The translations under genes were made by a program, and so were the position numbers. This document shows, in pieces, positions 22,801-31,952 of a stretch of DNA of 64,000 nucleotides. The DNA lies in contig OV050030.1 in assembly GCA_920105625.2 (NCBI GenBank), positions 320,592,368 through 320,656,367 on the forward strand, read 5' to 3'. How positions within the stretch are numbered: the stretch's first letter is position 1; every line of letters starts with the position of its first letter. Origin of the DNA: Clusia tigrina. Lineage: Eukaryota; Arthropoda; Insecta; Diptera; Clusiidae. A model generated the notes under the pieces. That model had not been told where the DNA came from. It saw only the letters and a program-made list of their open reading frames with translations, and did not search any database.

Positions 22801-23540
22801 ACTCTTTGTAAACACCATGATGCGGAATGTAACATACCTGTGTTGGCTCGACTTCTTGTGCGACATTTTCCATGTGTCCTAGGCGCTGGTATTCGGCCAA
22901 AAACTCCTCGTATAGTGCTTGCATTTTTGGGTCTTTTACGATACGATTTTGTTGATAAGAAAAACTATCTTTGTTGTGGCGAGTAGTTCGTTGGAAATAT
23001 TCTTCGCAGTATAATTCATCTAGTGTCATCGTAGAGTCGCCTTTGATGATGAACTTCCACATATTCTGAATTAAATCAGTTAGTTCTGTATACGATGAGG
23101 CACAACAGGTTGTCTCTAACTGTAAAGTTGCTGGTTTTGGCTAGCGCCCGTAAATGACCCATCCCAGATAGGTATTTTGTGCAACAGGTGCACTCTCCGA
23201 CAATCGTTTGATGTCGTTGTCTGCTAGATCTCCATATAGGTCAGCACCCAATATGAGATCGACCGATATCATTATTATGCTCAAATGCCAAATTCCAATG
23301 GCTCCTGATATTTCCCCTGGCGTCTCTCCAGTTGCTTCTCCTTCAATCGGCACACCTTTTGCCACAATTTGTTTGCCTGCCCCAACGGGATAGGAACCTC
23401 CATCGTTTCTCTCAGATATGCTCTTCGCTTCCGTTTACGTTTTTGCTCTCCTCTTGTTTTTGTTACTCAGAACCGTTTGCCAACATTCAGCAAAAACGTT
23501 ATGTCATTTAGTTGCCGTTCATTAGTTAGTGGTTCACTTC
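19826..23540 (-). pseudogene. BEL/Pao polyprotein, 3' two thirds
   Basis: Minus-strand order: protease end (23365-23141, LILGADLYGDLADNDI then VAQNTYLGWVIYGR) and RT (23062-22272; TKLHVVFNAARKQ, FMADIEKCYRHIWV and CFYMDDCLHGADTEEAALEL with the YMDD box). Next come the peptidase-A17/RNase H-type region (22133-21626; VCRIYDPTCLLTPVTI, CLELNGALLAAKVA) and a linker with NPADIASRG near 21550. Integrase follows (21245-20562; NPMIDEEGLVRMNGRL, HDNTMHGATQATLNYLR, CGLDYAGPYKI with the first catalytic Asp), then its C-terminal DUF5641-type domain (20268-19873; LVLIRDERAPPSQWLLGRV). Gag is absent and the 5' end fades at about 23400-23540. At least six frame breaks; inactive. Confidence 0.85.
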
Positions 23541-24080
23541 CGAATTTGTTTTTCTTAAGACAAAAATAACAAATAAACCAGAATTTAAACACTTGTTGTT
23601 TAGCACTCTGACTAGTATAAGTGATTAAACAATATATTGCGCGATATCGACTTTTGAAGTATAACAACTGAAGTTCACCCCACGATAAACCACATAAACT
23701 CACCCTAAACACGTAATTTTCATTTCATTAAAATAGTATTTTCATTTAAACCGCTTGTGGCTATTTGGTTTTGCCTCACATTAAACTCGCTTAATTTGAA
23801 GGCAATAAAACTTATTCTTCCAAAATATTCTTTACCCTAAATGCGTATAATAATAAGTTTTTAGTTTTATTGTTTAACGAGACAAACATTATATGGTGTA
23901 TAGTAAACAATCAATTGTGATGTAGTACCGAAGAAAAACCTGAAATTTAAAAAAAAATAAACTTTGTTAGTTGCACAACCTCTGAATGTGACTACAAACT
24001 ATTTATATAAATAATTCATATATGCGTTCATTGTGTTAATGCAAAACAAACTGAGATGCAACAACCAGTGTTGTATGCAC
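23541..24080. other. AT-rich interval without recognised gene
   Basis: The interval lies between the truncated BEL element and a Gypsy integrase tail. I see no family-specific motif. A minus-strand 81-codon frame (23712-23467) straddles the boundary and looks incidental. Confidence 0.35.
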
Positions 24081-24510
24081 CTCTTGATGTAAAAGCTTGC
24101 GTGAATATTTCTTCCATGTTAACTACACCAGTTGTGTAGTATCTGTTAGGAGCTGGTGCTGTGAGTCAACTACGCGCAGGTACCTTGATTTTAACTCACA
24201 ACAGATCAAAAGAAAAGGTTTTCCATTCAGCTAAAAGACTGTTTTGAGGAACAAAATTCCAAGGTTTCTGTTGGTGAATTAAGGGCACAGGCTGCTGCAG
24301 CTAATGTTAGAAGTCAGGTGACAAATAACCGTAATTTCAAGAAAAAGCGTAAACAAGCAAAAGCTTATGCAGTAGGAAATCTGGGAATGGTTTCGAATGT
24401 TGACAGCACGCCGGGAATTAATAATAAACTTATACCGAAATATCGAGGTCCTAGTATATCGTTAATGGTTTTTTTTCTATACAAATTGTAATTTTGATTT
24501 TGTTGAAGAA
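24081..24510 (+). pseudogene. Gypsy integrase C-terminus relic
   Basis: The plus strand at about 24310-24470 reads VRSQVTNNRNFKKKRKQAKA, then VDSTPGINNKLIPKYRGP. This is the typical last part of a 17.6/mdg1-type Gypsy integrase (the GPY/F region). The upstream catalytic core is missing. It belongs to neither the Gypsy element at 24984-29333 nor the minus-strand fragment at 17470-19224. Confidence 0.6.
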
Positions 24511-24519
24511 TAAAACTGA

Positions 24520-24744
24520 ATGAAGAATCGAATTTCAATTATTTTAAGTTTTTTCAATATGACAGTTTTTGGAGTGGGAAATGCAACTGCATCTATCGAT
24601 GAAATTAGTAGTAATGAAGCAGTATGTCGGATTTTTTCATATTTTTTTATTGGATTTTCTAATTTTAATTTACAACTAACAATAGTTTATCAAAGTTTAA
24701 ATAAAGCTCATATACACAAATACAAAAGAAAATACAATTTTTAG
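24520..24744 (+). pseudogene. Short ORF after Gypsy pol tail, possible env N-terminus
   Basis: A 74-codon frame begins MKNRISIILSFFNMTVFG, a hydrophobic stretch that could be a signal peptide, followed by a second hydrophobic patch (IFSYFFIGF). It sits just after the integrase tail, where errantivirus-type Gypsy elements encode an envelope. No other envelope motif is visible and the frame is short, so this is suggestive only. Confidence 0.25.
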
Positions 24745-24759
24745 TTACCTGTTGATATA

Positions 24760-24983
24760 GCTCCGAGCGACATTAGTTTTAAAAGTTTCTTACAAATTTA
24801 TTCTTAATAATACATTATATATACTCGTATATAATTATCTGAAATTAAATGCAATTTTAGAGTATCCTTTCTTCTAAGTCGGATGTAGCCTTCATTTTGT
24901 AATATATTTCTGGCTAAAATATTTGGGTGCTTTCCAAGTTTATAACTGTAGCTTTTAGCTAAGTCTGATATCTCTTTGGATAC
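24760..24983 (-). pseudogene. Jockey LINE ORF2 3' end (left part of a split element)
   Basis: The minus strand reads SKEISDLAKSYSYKLGKHPN, then LARNILQNEGYIRLRRKDTL, the C-terminus of a Jockey ORF2. Across the Gypsy insertion it continues exactly with ILKDLNIPTV encoded near 29339-29375. The same C-terminal pattern occurs in the Jockey at 46.1-50.6 kb (TKEASRLAESYLAKLDKHPN). Confidence 0.75.
24979..24983. repeat. Target-site duplication, left (Gypsy)
   Basis: The bases gatac recur at 29334-29338 and immediately flank the two LTRs. Removing the element and one copy rejoins the Jockey reading frame, which supports the call. Confidence 0.8.
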
Positions 24984-25186
24984 TGTTGTGTATGCTACCA
25001 TACATCGCTCTATCGTTTGCAAAGTCAGTCGATCAGTGGACGTCAAGCAATACACATCGCGCTACGTAGCGATCATCAATACAACACATACATATATACA
25101 TTCTCACTGTACATTTATCTGTTCATATTCATATGGCAATAAACATTAATATATATTAAATGTCATTAGCGCACGCATATTTAATA
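24984..25186 (+). repeat. Gypsy 5' LTR
   Basis: 203 bases, matched to 29131-29333. It contains the AT-rich block typical of LTR promoters and a possible polyadenylation signal (gcaataaaca near 25138). The primer-binding site should start at 25187-25189 (tggctacgaggatgg); I do not identify the tRNA. Confidence 0.85.
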
Positions 25187-25393
25187 CTGGCTACGAGGAT
25201 GGTATTAGCGATTAATCATTAAATTGCGTGCGTTGAATCGTGTATATATATATTTGCCTATATTACATACGCGATTACAAGAAGAAATAAAGAACAAAAC
25301 TTGCACAAGAATTCACAAGTTGTCGAGAAAGAAGACAAAACAGAATAGAGAAACGTCGGCGTCGCAGCCAGTTTTTGTTGTTAGACACCGCAC

Positions 25394-27613
25394 ATGGCAG
25401 ACGATCTAGGCGAACAAGCAAGTAATGGCGCCGCCGCCGTCAAGAATAGTGAAAGTACAGTTGAAGAAATAAAACCAACTGTGAGTGCTAATTATACTCA
25501 ATTAATTGTCATGGCTGGAGTTGGCAGTTTGGAACCCTTCGATTTGGGTTTTCCAGAAAAATGGACAGCATACATGGAGCGATTCAAACTATATCTTCTG
25601 GCCAATGATGTCACAGATGAAACACGAAAAAAGGCGGCTTTTCTCACGCTGGCCGGTGCGCCACTCTTCGATCTATTGACATCATTGGCATCACCCAAAC
25701 AGGTCAGTGATTTGAATTTATCGGAAATATACAAGATATTGACCGATCATCTTTCTCCTCGGCCATCCGAGATTGCTGAATTTTATCATTTCCACAAGCG
25801 TGATCAACACGCGTGCGAGTCCGTCAGCTGCTATATGGCAGCGTTGCGTACGTTGGCAGTAGACTGCAAATTTGGTACGGCGCTGGATCGCGTGCTACGA
25901 AACCGTTTTGTGTGCGGCATGAAGGACGAGGGGCTGCAGAAAAGTTTTCTGGCCGAAACTGAGTTAACAGTGCAACGAGTCATCGAGCGTGCTATGTCTA
26001 GCGAGGCAGCAGCACTCAGCGCTATGGCCATCAGACACTCCAGCGAATCTCCATCTGTACTGGCCATCAAGTCGGGTTGTTCACATCGGTTTAATCAGCG
26101 CAATAACAGTAACGACAGAAACTATAACAAACGGCATACATGTGGCGGCTGCGGCGGTCAACATAACCGCGTGCAGTGCGCACATCGTGAAAGTGTATGC
26201 CATGCATGTGGCCGCAAGGGTCATCTACAGCGCGCGTATCGTAGCGCGCAATCCTCAAGGTCGTTCATACCCACATCGAGCTCAAAACAGGCACACCAAG
26301 GTGCACAGAATCATCGATCACCTCGTGGAGGATCCATCAATCAAATAGTTCCAGTGGTCAACCAGAAGAAGTCCATTTCAGTGCTAAACAACGGGCGCTC
26401 TTGTTCATTCGAAGTGGATTCAGGTTCGCCAGTTACTATCATGACAGAAAGTACGTTCAATCACATCTGGTCAACCAAAAAGCCAGATCTTTTGAAGTGC
26501 GACTTGGACCTTAGTGACTATCAACGACAACAAATCCCAATCAAGGGGATTATTGATGTTTCAATTTGTTACAATCGTCGTAAAATTGAAAATCTGCCGC
26601 TCATCATCGCTGACGTGAGCAGCTCACATCTAGTGGGATGCAATTGGTGTGACGCCCTGGGCATACGCATAGAAGGCGTGTTTGCCATCAACAGCGGGGT
26701 CAACATTAAGACCGTTCTGGGAAAATTCTCACACTTATTTTCGTCAGAACTTGGTCGCTATACGGGGCCTCCAGTATCGCTGCATATCAATGAGGCCGTG
26801 CCGCCAGTCAAACTTCCACCACGCCGCATTCCTTTTGCCATCAAAGAGCTCGTCGAGGACGAAATCAACCGTTTATGCAGTCAAGGTATTTTGGAGCCAG
26901 GGAGTACTCCGATTGGTCAACCAGTACCAGTTGTGAAGAAGGACGGATCAATCAGAATTTGTGGCGATTATATATTATATATCGAGGGTACTCTACAGAA
27001 CATTCCTGGCGTTTTGCTGTATTTCGACGATATAGTGATCATGGGCAAAACAGAGGAAGAGCTGGCTTCCAGGCTAAACGAAGTATTGTCACGGTTCGAT
27101 AAAGCTGGTCTACGCTTACGCAAAGACAAATGTCAATTTGGTGTACCAACCGTAGAATTTCTGGGCTTCAAAGTCGACGCTTTTGGTATACGGCCATCTG
27201 CGGAAAAGGTCAATGCAATCAATGATGCACCAGCACCCAAGGACAAAAAGCAGCTTCAAGCTTTTCTGGGTCTACTCAACTTCTACCATGCGTTTTTGCC
27301 GCACAAGGCAACAGTTGCAGAACCTTTGCACAGCCTTTTGGATAAAAACGCTCACTGGACTTGGCAGAAAGAGCACGACATTGCGCGGTTGCCGCTAGTA
27401 CTAACATGTGACGCATCGCCATATGGACTCGGAGCAGTCCTCAGCCATAAATTATCAGATGGATCGGAGAAGCCAATCGCATTCTACTCACGAACACTGT
27501 CCAAAGCAGAACGCAACTATGCACAAATAGATAGAGAAGCAGTAGCGCTCGTCTCAGGAGTTAAAAATTCCACAACTACATTTCGATCGTCGATCGTTTA
27601 CACTCGTCACTGA
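25394..27613 (+). CDS. Gypsy Gag-protease-RT-RNase H polyprotein (739 aa), with internal RT deletion
   Basis: Residues of about 1-215 form a Gag with a retrotransposon-gag core ([20 protein letters not shown]). Residues about 245-285 carry two zinc knuckles ([13 protein letters not shown]; then [14 protein letters not shown], whose last Cys is Tyr). Protease follows at about 346 ([12 protein letters not shown]). RT begins [19 protein letters not shown], reads [16 protein letters not shown] and jumps directly to [20 protein letters not shown]. Roughly 90-100 residues normally between these motifs, including the first catalytic Asp region, are missing without loss of frame. The FDD box and the connection domain remain ([11 protein letters not shown]), then RNase H ([15 protein letters not shown]). 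Near 27570 a one-base loss shifts the frame, so the last 15 or so residues are not native. The RT cannot be active. Confidence 0.83.
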   Translation: MADDLGEQASNGAAAVKNSESTVEEIKPTVSANYTQLIVMAGVGSLEPFDLGFPEKWTAYMERFKLYLLANDVTDETRKKAAFLTLAGAPLFDLLTSLASPKQVSDLNLSEIYKILTDHLSPRPSEIAEFYHFHKRDQHACESVSCYMAALRTLAVDCKFGTALDRVLRNRFVCGMKDEGLQKSFLAETELTVQRVIERAMSSEAAALSAMAIRHSSESPSVLAIKSGCSHRFNQRNNSNDRNYNKRHTCGGCGGQHNRVQCAHRESVCHACGRKGHLQRAYRSAQSSRSFIPTSSSKQAHQGAQNHRSPRGGSINQIVPVVNQKKSISVLNNGRSCSFEVDSGSPVTIMTESTFNHIWSTKKPDLLKCDLDLSDYQRQQIPIKGIIDVSICYNRRKIENLPLIIADVSSSHLVGCNWCDALGIRIEGVFAINSGVNIKTVLGKFSHLFSSELGRYTGPPVSLHINEAVPPVKLPPRRIPFAIKELVEDEINRLCSQGILEPGSTPIGQPVPVVKKDGSIRICGDYILYIEGTLQNIPGVLLYFDDIVIMGKTEEELASRLNEVLSRFDKAGLRLRKDKCQFGVPTVEFLGFKVDAFGIRPSAEKVNAINDAPAPKDKKQLQAFLGLLNFYHAFLPHKATVAEPLHSLLDKNAHWTWQKEHDIARLPLVLTCDASPYGLGAVLSHKLSDGSEKPIAFYSRTLSKAERNYAQIDREAVALVSGVKNSTTTFRSSIVYTRH

Positions 27614-27677
27614 TCACCGCCCTCTATTAGGAATCTTCACTACATGAAAAGCAGTTCCTAATATAATTTCGAACACA

Positions 27678-29126
27678 ATGCTACGCCGATCAATTTTTCT
27701 CAACGCATACGATTTTAACCTCATACATCGCGCTGGAGCAAAAATTGGCAATGCAGACTTTTTGAGCCGCTGTCCTATCGCGGCAACAACTGAGTCAACA
27801 TCATCCCAAGATGTTCTCATGATTGAATTATCAGCCGATTCAGTCATAAAGGCACAACAAATTGCGTCCCAAACTTCGAAGGATCAGGATCTCTCCAAAG
27901 TTTTGAACTGGGTGTTAAGGGGATGGCCTAGCACCAAAATTGAGCGTTCAAGCAGCCTATATCCGTTCTATTGCCGCCGAGATGAACTCTCTGCAAATAG
28001 AGGAGTTCTCGTGTGGGGTAACCGTGCAGTTATTCCACCACCGGCTCGAGCATCTATTCTACGAGCACTTCACGCGCCTCATCCAGGAATCGTCAAGATG
28101 AAATCAATGGCTCGCAGTTATGTATGGTGGCCCAACATTGATGCTGAAATTGAGCATACTGTGAAGAAGTGCATTCCGTGTCAACAGAATAGGAACGAGG
28201 AATCGAAAACTGAATCACACCATTGGGAGTCGGCTAGGATTCCGTGGTCTCGTTTACACATCGACTTTGCCGGCCCTTTTCAAGGCAAGACTTTCTTCTT
28301 GGTAGTCGATTCTTTCTCCAAATGGTTGGAGGTCGTAGTTGTTCCGTCTACATCTACGGGAGCTGCAGTCAAGTTCCTTCGACAACTGGCTGCCACTCAT
28401 GGTCTTCCTGATGAGATAGTGTCGGACAATGGCATAGCATTCACATCTGCAGAATTCAAGGAATTCATGGACAACAATTTAGTTCGCCACATACGCTCTG
28501 CTCCGTTTCATCCGGCAACAAATGGGCAAGCAGAACGAATGGTTCAATCCACGAAGAACTACTTAAAGAAGCTGGAACGAAACACGAACATAGATCTCAG
28601 TTTGGCTAGATTCGTGTTCAACCAACACATCATGCCGCATGCAACTACAAACCGTACTCCAGCAGAGCTGCTCATGAACCGACAGCTTAAATCATATTTC
28701 GACAAAATACAACCACAGGAAATCACTTTCGGCAAGCTGACCGAGCCTGCCAGCAACAAATCTTTCATTTCAGGTAATCCAGTGTGGGCCCGTAACTACG
28801 CCGCTGGGCCAAAATGGATCGAGGGACAAGTGTTTGATCAAACTGGGCCTATATCATACACTGTCCGTCTGAGCGACTCCCGGGTCGTCAAGCGTCACCA
28901 AGATCAGCTTAGGAATCGTATAGCATCATCGAACGATACCAACTGTCGAGGTCCAGCTACAGAGGACTTATTAACATCGTGTGATCATAGTATTTGGGAG
29001 CCTGCTAATGAAGCTGAATCTCCGCCAGTAAGTCCACATCCAGTGGCTCATTCATCACCGGCTCCACCTACACCTCGTAGGACCAGCCGCAATAGAAAGC
29101 CTACGCATTTCTATTCTGGGTGTTAA
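27678..29126 (+). CDS. Gypsy pol 3' part: RNase H end and integrase (482 aa)
   Basis: An open frame that continues pol after the frameshift near 27570 and a stop near 27643. It starts in the RNase H tail (FNLIHRAGAKIGNADFLSRC). The integrase HHCC zinc finger follows (HAPHPGIVKMKSMARSYVWW, then CIPCQQN at about residues 130-170). The catalytic core has Asp in LHIDFAGPFQ, Asp in EIVSDNGIAF and Glu in ATNGQAERMVQ, so all three catalytic residues are present. The C-terminus carries a basic DNA-binding segment and a Pro/Ser-rich tail. The integrase itself looks intact, but it lacks an in-frame start of its own in a normal polyprotein. Confidence 0.85.
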   Translation: MLRRSIFLNAYDFNLIHRAGAKIGNADFLSRCPIAATTESTSSQDVLMIELSADSVIKAQQIASQTSKDQDLSKVLNWVLRGWPSTKIERSSSLYPFYCRRDELSANRGVLVWGNRAVIPPPARASILRALHAPHPGIVKMKSMARSYVWWPNIDAEIEHTVKKCIPCQQNRNEESKTESHHWESARIPWSRLHIDFAGPFQGKTFFLVVDSFSKWLEVVVVPSTSTGAAVKFLRQLAATHGLPDEIVSDNGIAFTSAEFKEFMDNNLVRHIRSAPFHPATNGQAERMVQSTKNYLKKLERNTNIDLSLARFVFNQHIMPHATTNRTPAELLMNRQLKSYFDKIQPQEITFGKLTEPASNKSFISGNPVWARNYAAGPKWIEGQVFDQTGPISYTVRLSDSRVVKRHQDQLRNRIASSNDTNCRGPATEDLLTSCDHSIWEPANEAESPPVSPHPVAHSSPAPPTPRRTSRNRKPTHFYSGC

Positions 29127-29130
29127 GGGG

Positions 29131-29333
29131 TGTTGTGTATGCTACCGTACATCGCTCTATCGTTTGCAAAGTCAGTCGATCAGTGGATGTCAAACAATAA
29201 ACATCGCGCTACGTAGCGATCATCAATACAACACATACATATATACATTCTCACTGTACATTTATCTGTTCATATTCATATGGCAATAAACATTAATATA
29301 TGTTAAATGTCATTAGCGCATGCATATTTAATA
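29131..29333 (+). repeat. Gypsy 3' LTR
   Basis: 203 bases, preceded by a short purine tract (ttaagggg, 29123-29130), the presumed polypurine primer. It differs from the 5' LTR at six positions. Confidence 0.85.
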
Positions 29334-30345
29334 GATACCGTCGGGATATTTAAATCCTTGAGGATATTTGCGTTTTTAATGTACCAAGGGCCTTTGTAAT
29401 TGTGCGCAATTGTGTGTAGTTTCTCAACATTGGATGGATCCGTTGTACTCCAGAGTTGGATATCTTAAGTCCATATACGCTTTATTATGGCTTTAAGACC
29501 TTGTAATCCAGTTGGAGTCAGGATAATTTTTAATTTTATCTACATGATTTTGGTATTGATGGGTTTTTAACATGTTAGTTGGCGATCATGGTGTATTCCT
29601 AAATATTTTTTATCGGTGCACTGAGAGACAGGCTTCAAGTGTATCTGTACTGGGGCGCAAGTTCTTTTTACATAATGTAAATGTTAAATGCGCGCACTTA
29701 TCTTTTTCCACAATTTGAGTCTCCAACAATCCATCCAGTGCTGCAGAGTATTCAAGTGCTCTAGTAGTGGCTTGTATACAATCCCAGTGGGAACATAAAA
29801 TTGCAGTGTCATTGGCAAATGTTTGAGGTGACGGTTTTTTCGTTGGTTCGCATATCAGCACACTCCTGCTTGGATGGGGCCTAACACACTCCTGCTTGGA
29901 TGGGGTACTCCGCTGAGATGAAAATTTTGTGCTTTATAACAAATTTTCTTCACGAGAGGTAGCTTGCTAGTATCATTTATAAATTTAAAGGCAGTATGCT
30001 TTTTAGCTGTAGTGAAAGTCGTGTATGCCAAACTTTGTCGAATGGTTGGGTAATGTCGAGCAACATAGCAGAACAATCTTCTTTACGTTCGTAAGTTATT
30101 TGGATGTTACTTACAATACGGTGAACTTGTTCAACCGTGCCGTGCTTTTTGCGGAAGCCAAACTGGTGATCTGGTATTACATTTTTCCATCCTCTTTGTT
30201 ATCAACTTTTCGAAAAGCTTTCAAAAAATTGATAATAAACTTATAGATCTATAAGATTCCACCTTTCTCTGATCTTTGGCAGGCTTGGGAATCACCGTTA
30301 TTTGAGACATTTTCCATATTTGGGGAAATGAGCCTGTTAAAGAGA
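29334..30345 (-). pseudogene. Jockey LINE ORF2 fragment (copy B, right part of a split element)
   Basis: Minus strand, in protein order: the RT fingers at 30340-29973 (matching copy A), then KFVIKHKIFISAEYPIQAGV near 29930-29900 with a short local duplication of the PIQAG region. Next is the palm (29861-29610; TFANDTAILCSHW, where the catalytic Asp pair is Asn-Asp), then the C-terminal part (shifted, SNWITRS-like) to ILKDLNIPTV at the Gypsy insertion. The target-site copy 29334-29338 belongs to this sequence. It continues at 24983-24760. Its 5' side abuts a BEL LTR at 30346. Confidence 0.75.
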
Positions 30346-30573
30346 TGTAAAAACTGAAAATATATTTATAATCAATCTTTATTTAAAGATCTGCGCACAC
30401 CGTTCTCTTTGTTCTCTGTACCAACTACGACTCACTAAAACTAACCTGACACATCAAAATGTATGTCAAAAGGTTGTAAGGTCAGAGAGAGAATGATACA
30501 ATTTAAATGACATTTACACGGTATAATAATTGGGCAGAATTAATACAGGGTAGAGCTTTGAGGATCCTTAACA
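30346..30573 (-). repeat. BEL/Pao LTR (copy B)
   Basis: 228 bases, about eight differences from copy A (19598-19825), with the same TG...CA ends, polypurine tract and neighbouring Jockey sequence. Confidence 0.8.
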
Positions 30574-31709
30574 TTTCTGCCCACCTCGTCCAGGTAGTCC
30601 TGCGGCGACATATGTGTCATGACGCCCACCGTATAGGTCAATAGCCTTGGCATCTGTAGGTAGTACAACCAATTTCGAGATTGCACGTTTAATAAGTGCA
30701 GATTCAGTACGAATCGTGGCAACTCTCACCAAGTTGTCTCCTCCAGTATGATCTTCGAGAACGCGACCCAACAACCATTCTGACGGAGGGGCGCGTTCGT
30801 CTCGTATAAGCACCAAGTCGTCGGTTTTTATATTGGTTTTAGCTTGAGGCCATTTGTGACGCACTTGTAACTCATGAAGATATTCGCAACTCCAGCGCTT
30901 CCAAAAATCTTGTTGCATTTGTTGAAGCTGCTTCCACCTAGTGAGTCGGTGAGTATTAATGTCAAGTAAGTATACCTCAGGTGGCATCGTCAGTGGGCCG
31001 TCCACCAAAAAGTGACCGGGGGTTAGAGCGGTGGAATCGGTCGGGTCGTCAGAGAGCGCTTCAACTTGCTTTAATACGGTGAAGAATTCCTCGAAAGTTA
31101 ATAATGCATCACCAATGGTCCTCTTTAAGTGATGTTTCATGCTTTTGACACCCGCTTCCCAGATCCCTCCGAAATTGAGCGATCCGGGCGGGATGAAGTG
31201 CCATGAGACCCCATGGCATGAGGCCAGATGTGCGGCGGCATCGAGTTCATATTTAAAAGTTTTATAATCATCTTTCAGTATGGCGTTTGCGACAACAAAA
31301 GTTGTTGCATATTCGCTGTAGATATATTTACTGTATCCTCTTGATGCGAAAATCCGACGTAAAGCGGGTAGAAAGCATTCGGTCGTCATGTCGCTACAAG
31401 CTCCAGATGTACGGAGTGTGTAATGAAACACAGAAAAAGCGCAACATATCCTTTGTAGCTTTTATGTCCTCTGCCTTTCGTTGTGCGAATCTTGTAGGGT
31501 CCAGCGTAATCCAAACCACAATTTTGAAAAGGTTTTCCGGGACTGCAACGAGGTACAGGAAGGGTTCCCAATATTTGATTTGCAACCATGCATCGTGTTG
31601 TCATGTGCGTTAGCAATAATCAACGTAGATAGTGGACTAATTTTTGGCAAAATTATCGGAAAGCGTTCCGAAGTTGGCATAATGGCATATTTCAAGCGTC
31701 CGTTCATGC
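30574..31709 (-). pseudogene. BEL/Pao integrase fragment (copy B)
   Basis: This matches 19826-21109. The minus strand encodes the integrase from MNGRLKYAIMPTSERFPIIL and CGLDYAGPYKI to the C-terminal domain (LVLIRDERAPPSEWLLGRV), mainly in the 287-codon frame at 31431-30568. It lacks a block of about 117 bases present in copy A (near 20873-20990) and a 27-base block near 20310-20340. Homology to copy A stops at 31709/21109, where an unrelated LINE fragment begins. Confidence 0.82.
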
Positions 31710-31950
31710 CCCGGCTGATAGAAGAGGTGGCATCTCTTCCGATGGCAGAGATATTGACTTCTCCAATTCAGAGTTGGTTAGGGATTTCTTCAGTCAAAAG
31801 GACCCTATGATTATTGGTAGCGGAGTCCCGCCTATGTCCGATGAGGGTAGTGCGAACATCATCGTGATTGCTAATCTGCAGAATGCTGAAGGTCATACAA
31901 ATTAACCTTCAGTATTCCAAAACTCCCTTGGGAGCCCTTACCCTCTACCT
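31710..31950 (+). pseudogene. LINE fragment spanning an ORF1/ORF2 junction (LOA/R1 type)
   Basis: One frame reads DFFSQKDPMIIGSGVPP and ends with TAA at 31903-31905. A second starts with ATG at 31883 and reads MLKVIQINLQYSKTPLGAL, the typical opening of LOA/R1-type ORF2 endonucleases (compare MLRIVQINLHH at 9243). The 23-base overlap is the same as in the LOA-type element at 5575-10800. The fragment is cut by BEL sequence on the left and by the long LTR at 31953 on the right. Confidence 0.5.
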
Positions 31951-31952
31951 TG

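Larger units (their letters stand above)
24984..29333 (+). mobile_element. Gypsy LTR retrotransposon with paired LTRs
   Basis: A 4350-base element: 5' LTR 24984-25186, leader, gag-pol 25394-27613, rest of pol 27678-29126, 3' LTR 29131-29333, flanked by a 5-base duplication (gatac). LTRs begin TGTTGTGTATG and end in TTAATA. Six differences in 203 bases, counted by eye, suggest a fairly recent insertion. Lineage is probably Mag/K02A2.6-like, by general resemblance of the integrase and zinc knuckles. An in-frame RT deletion, a frameshift and a stop make it non-autonomous. Confidence 0.85.
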
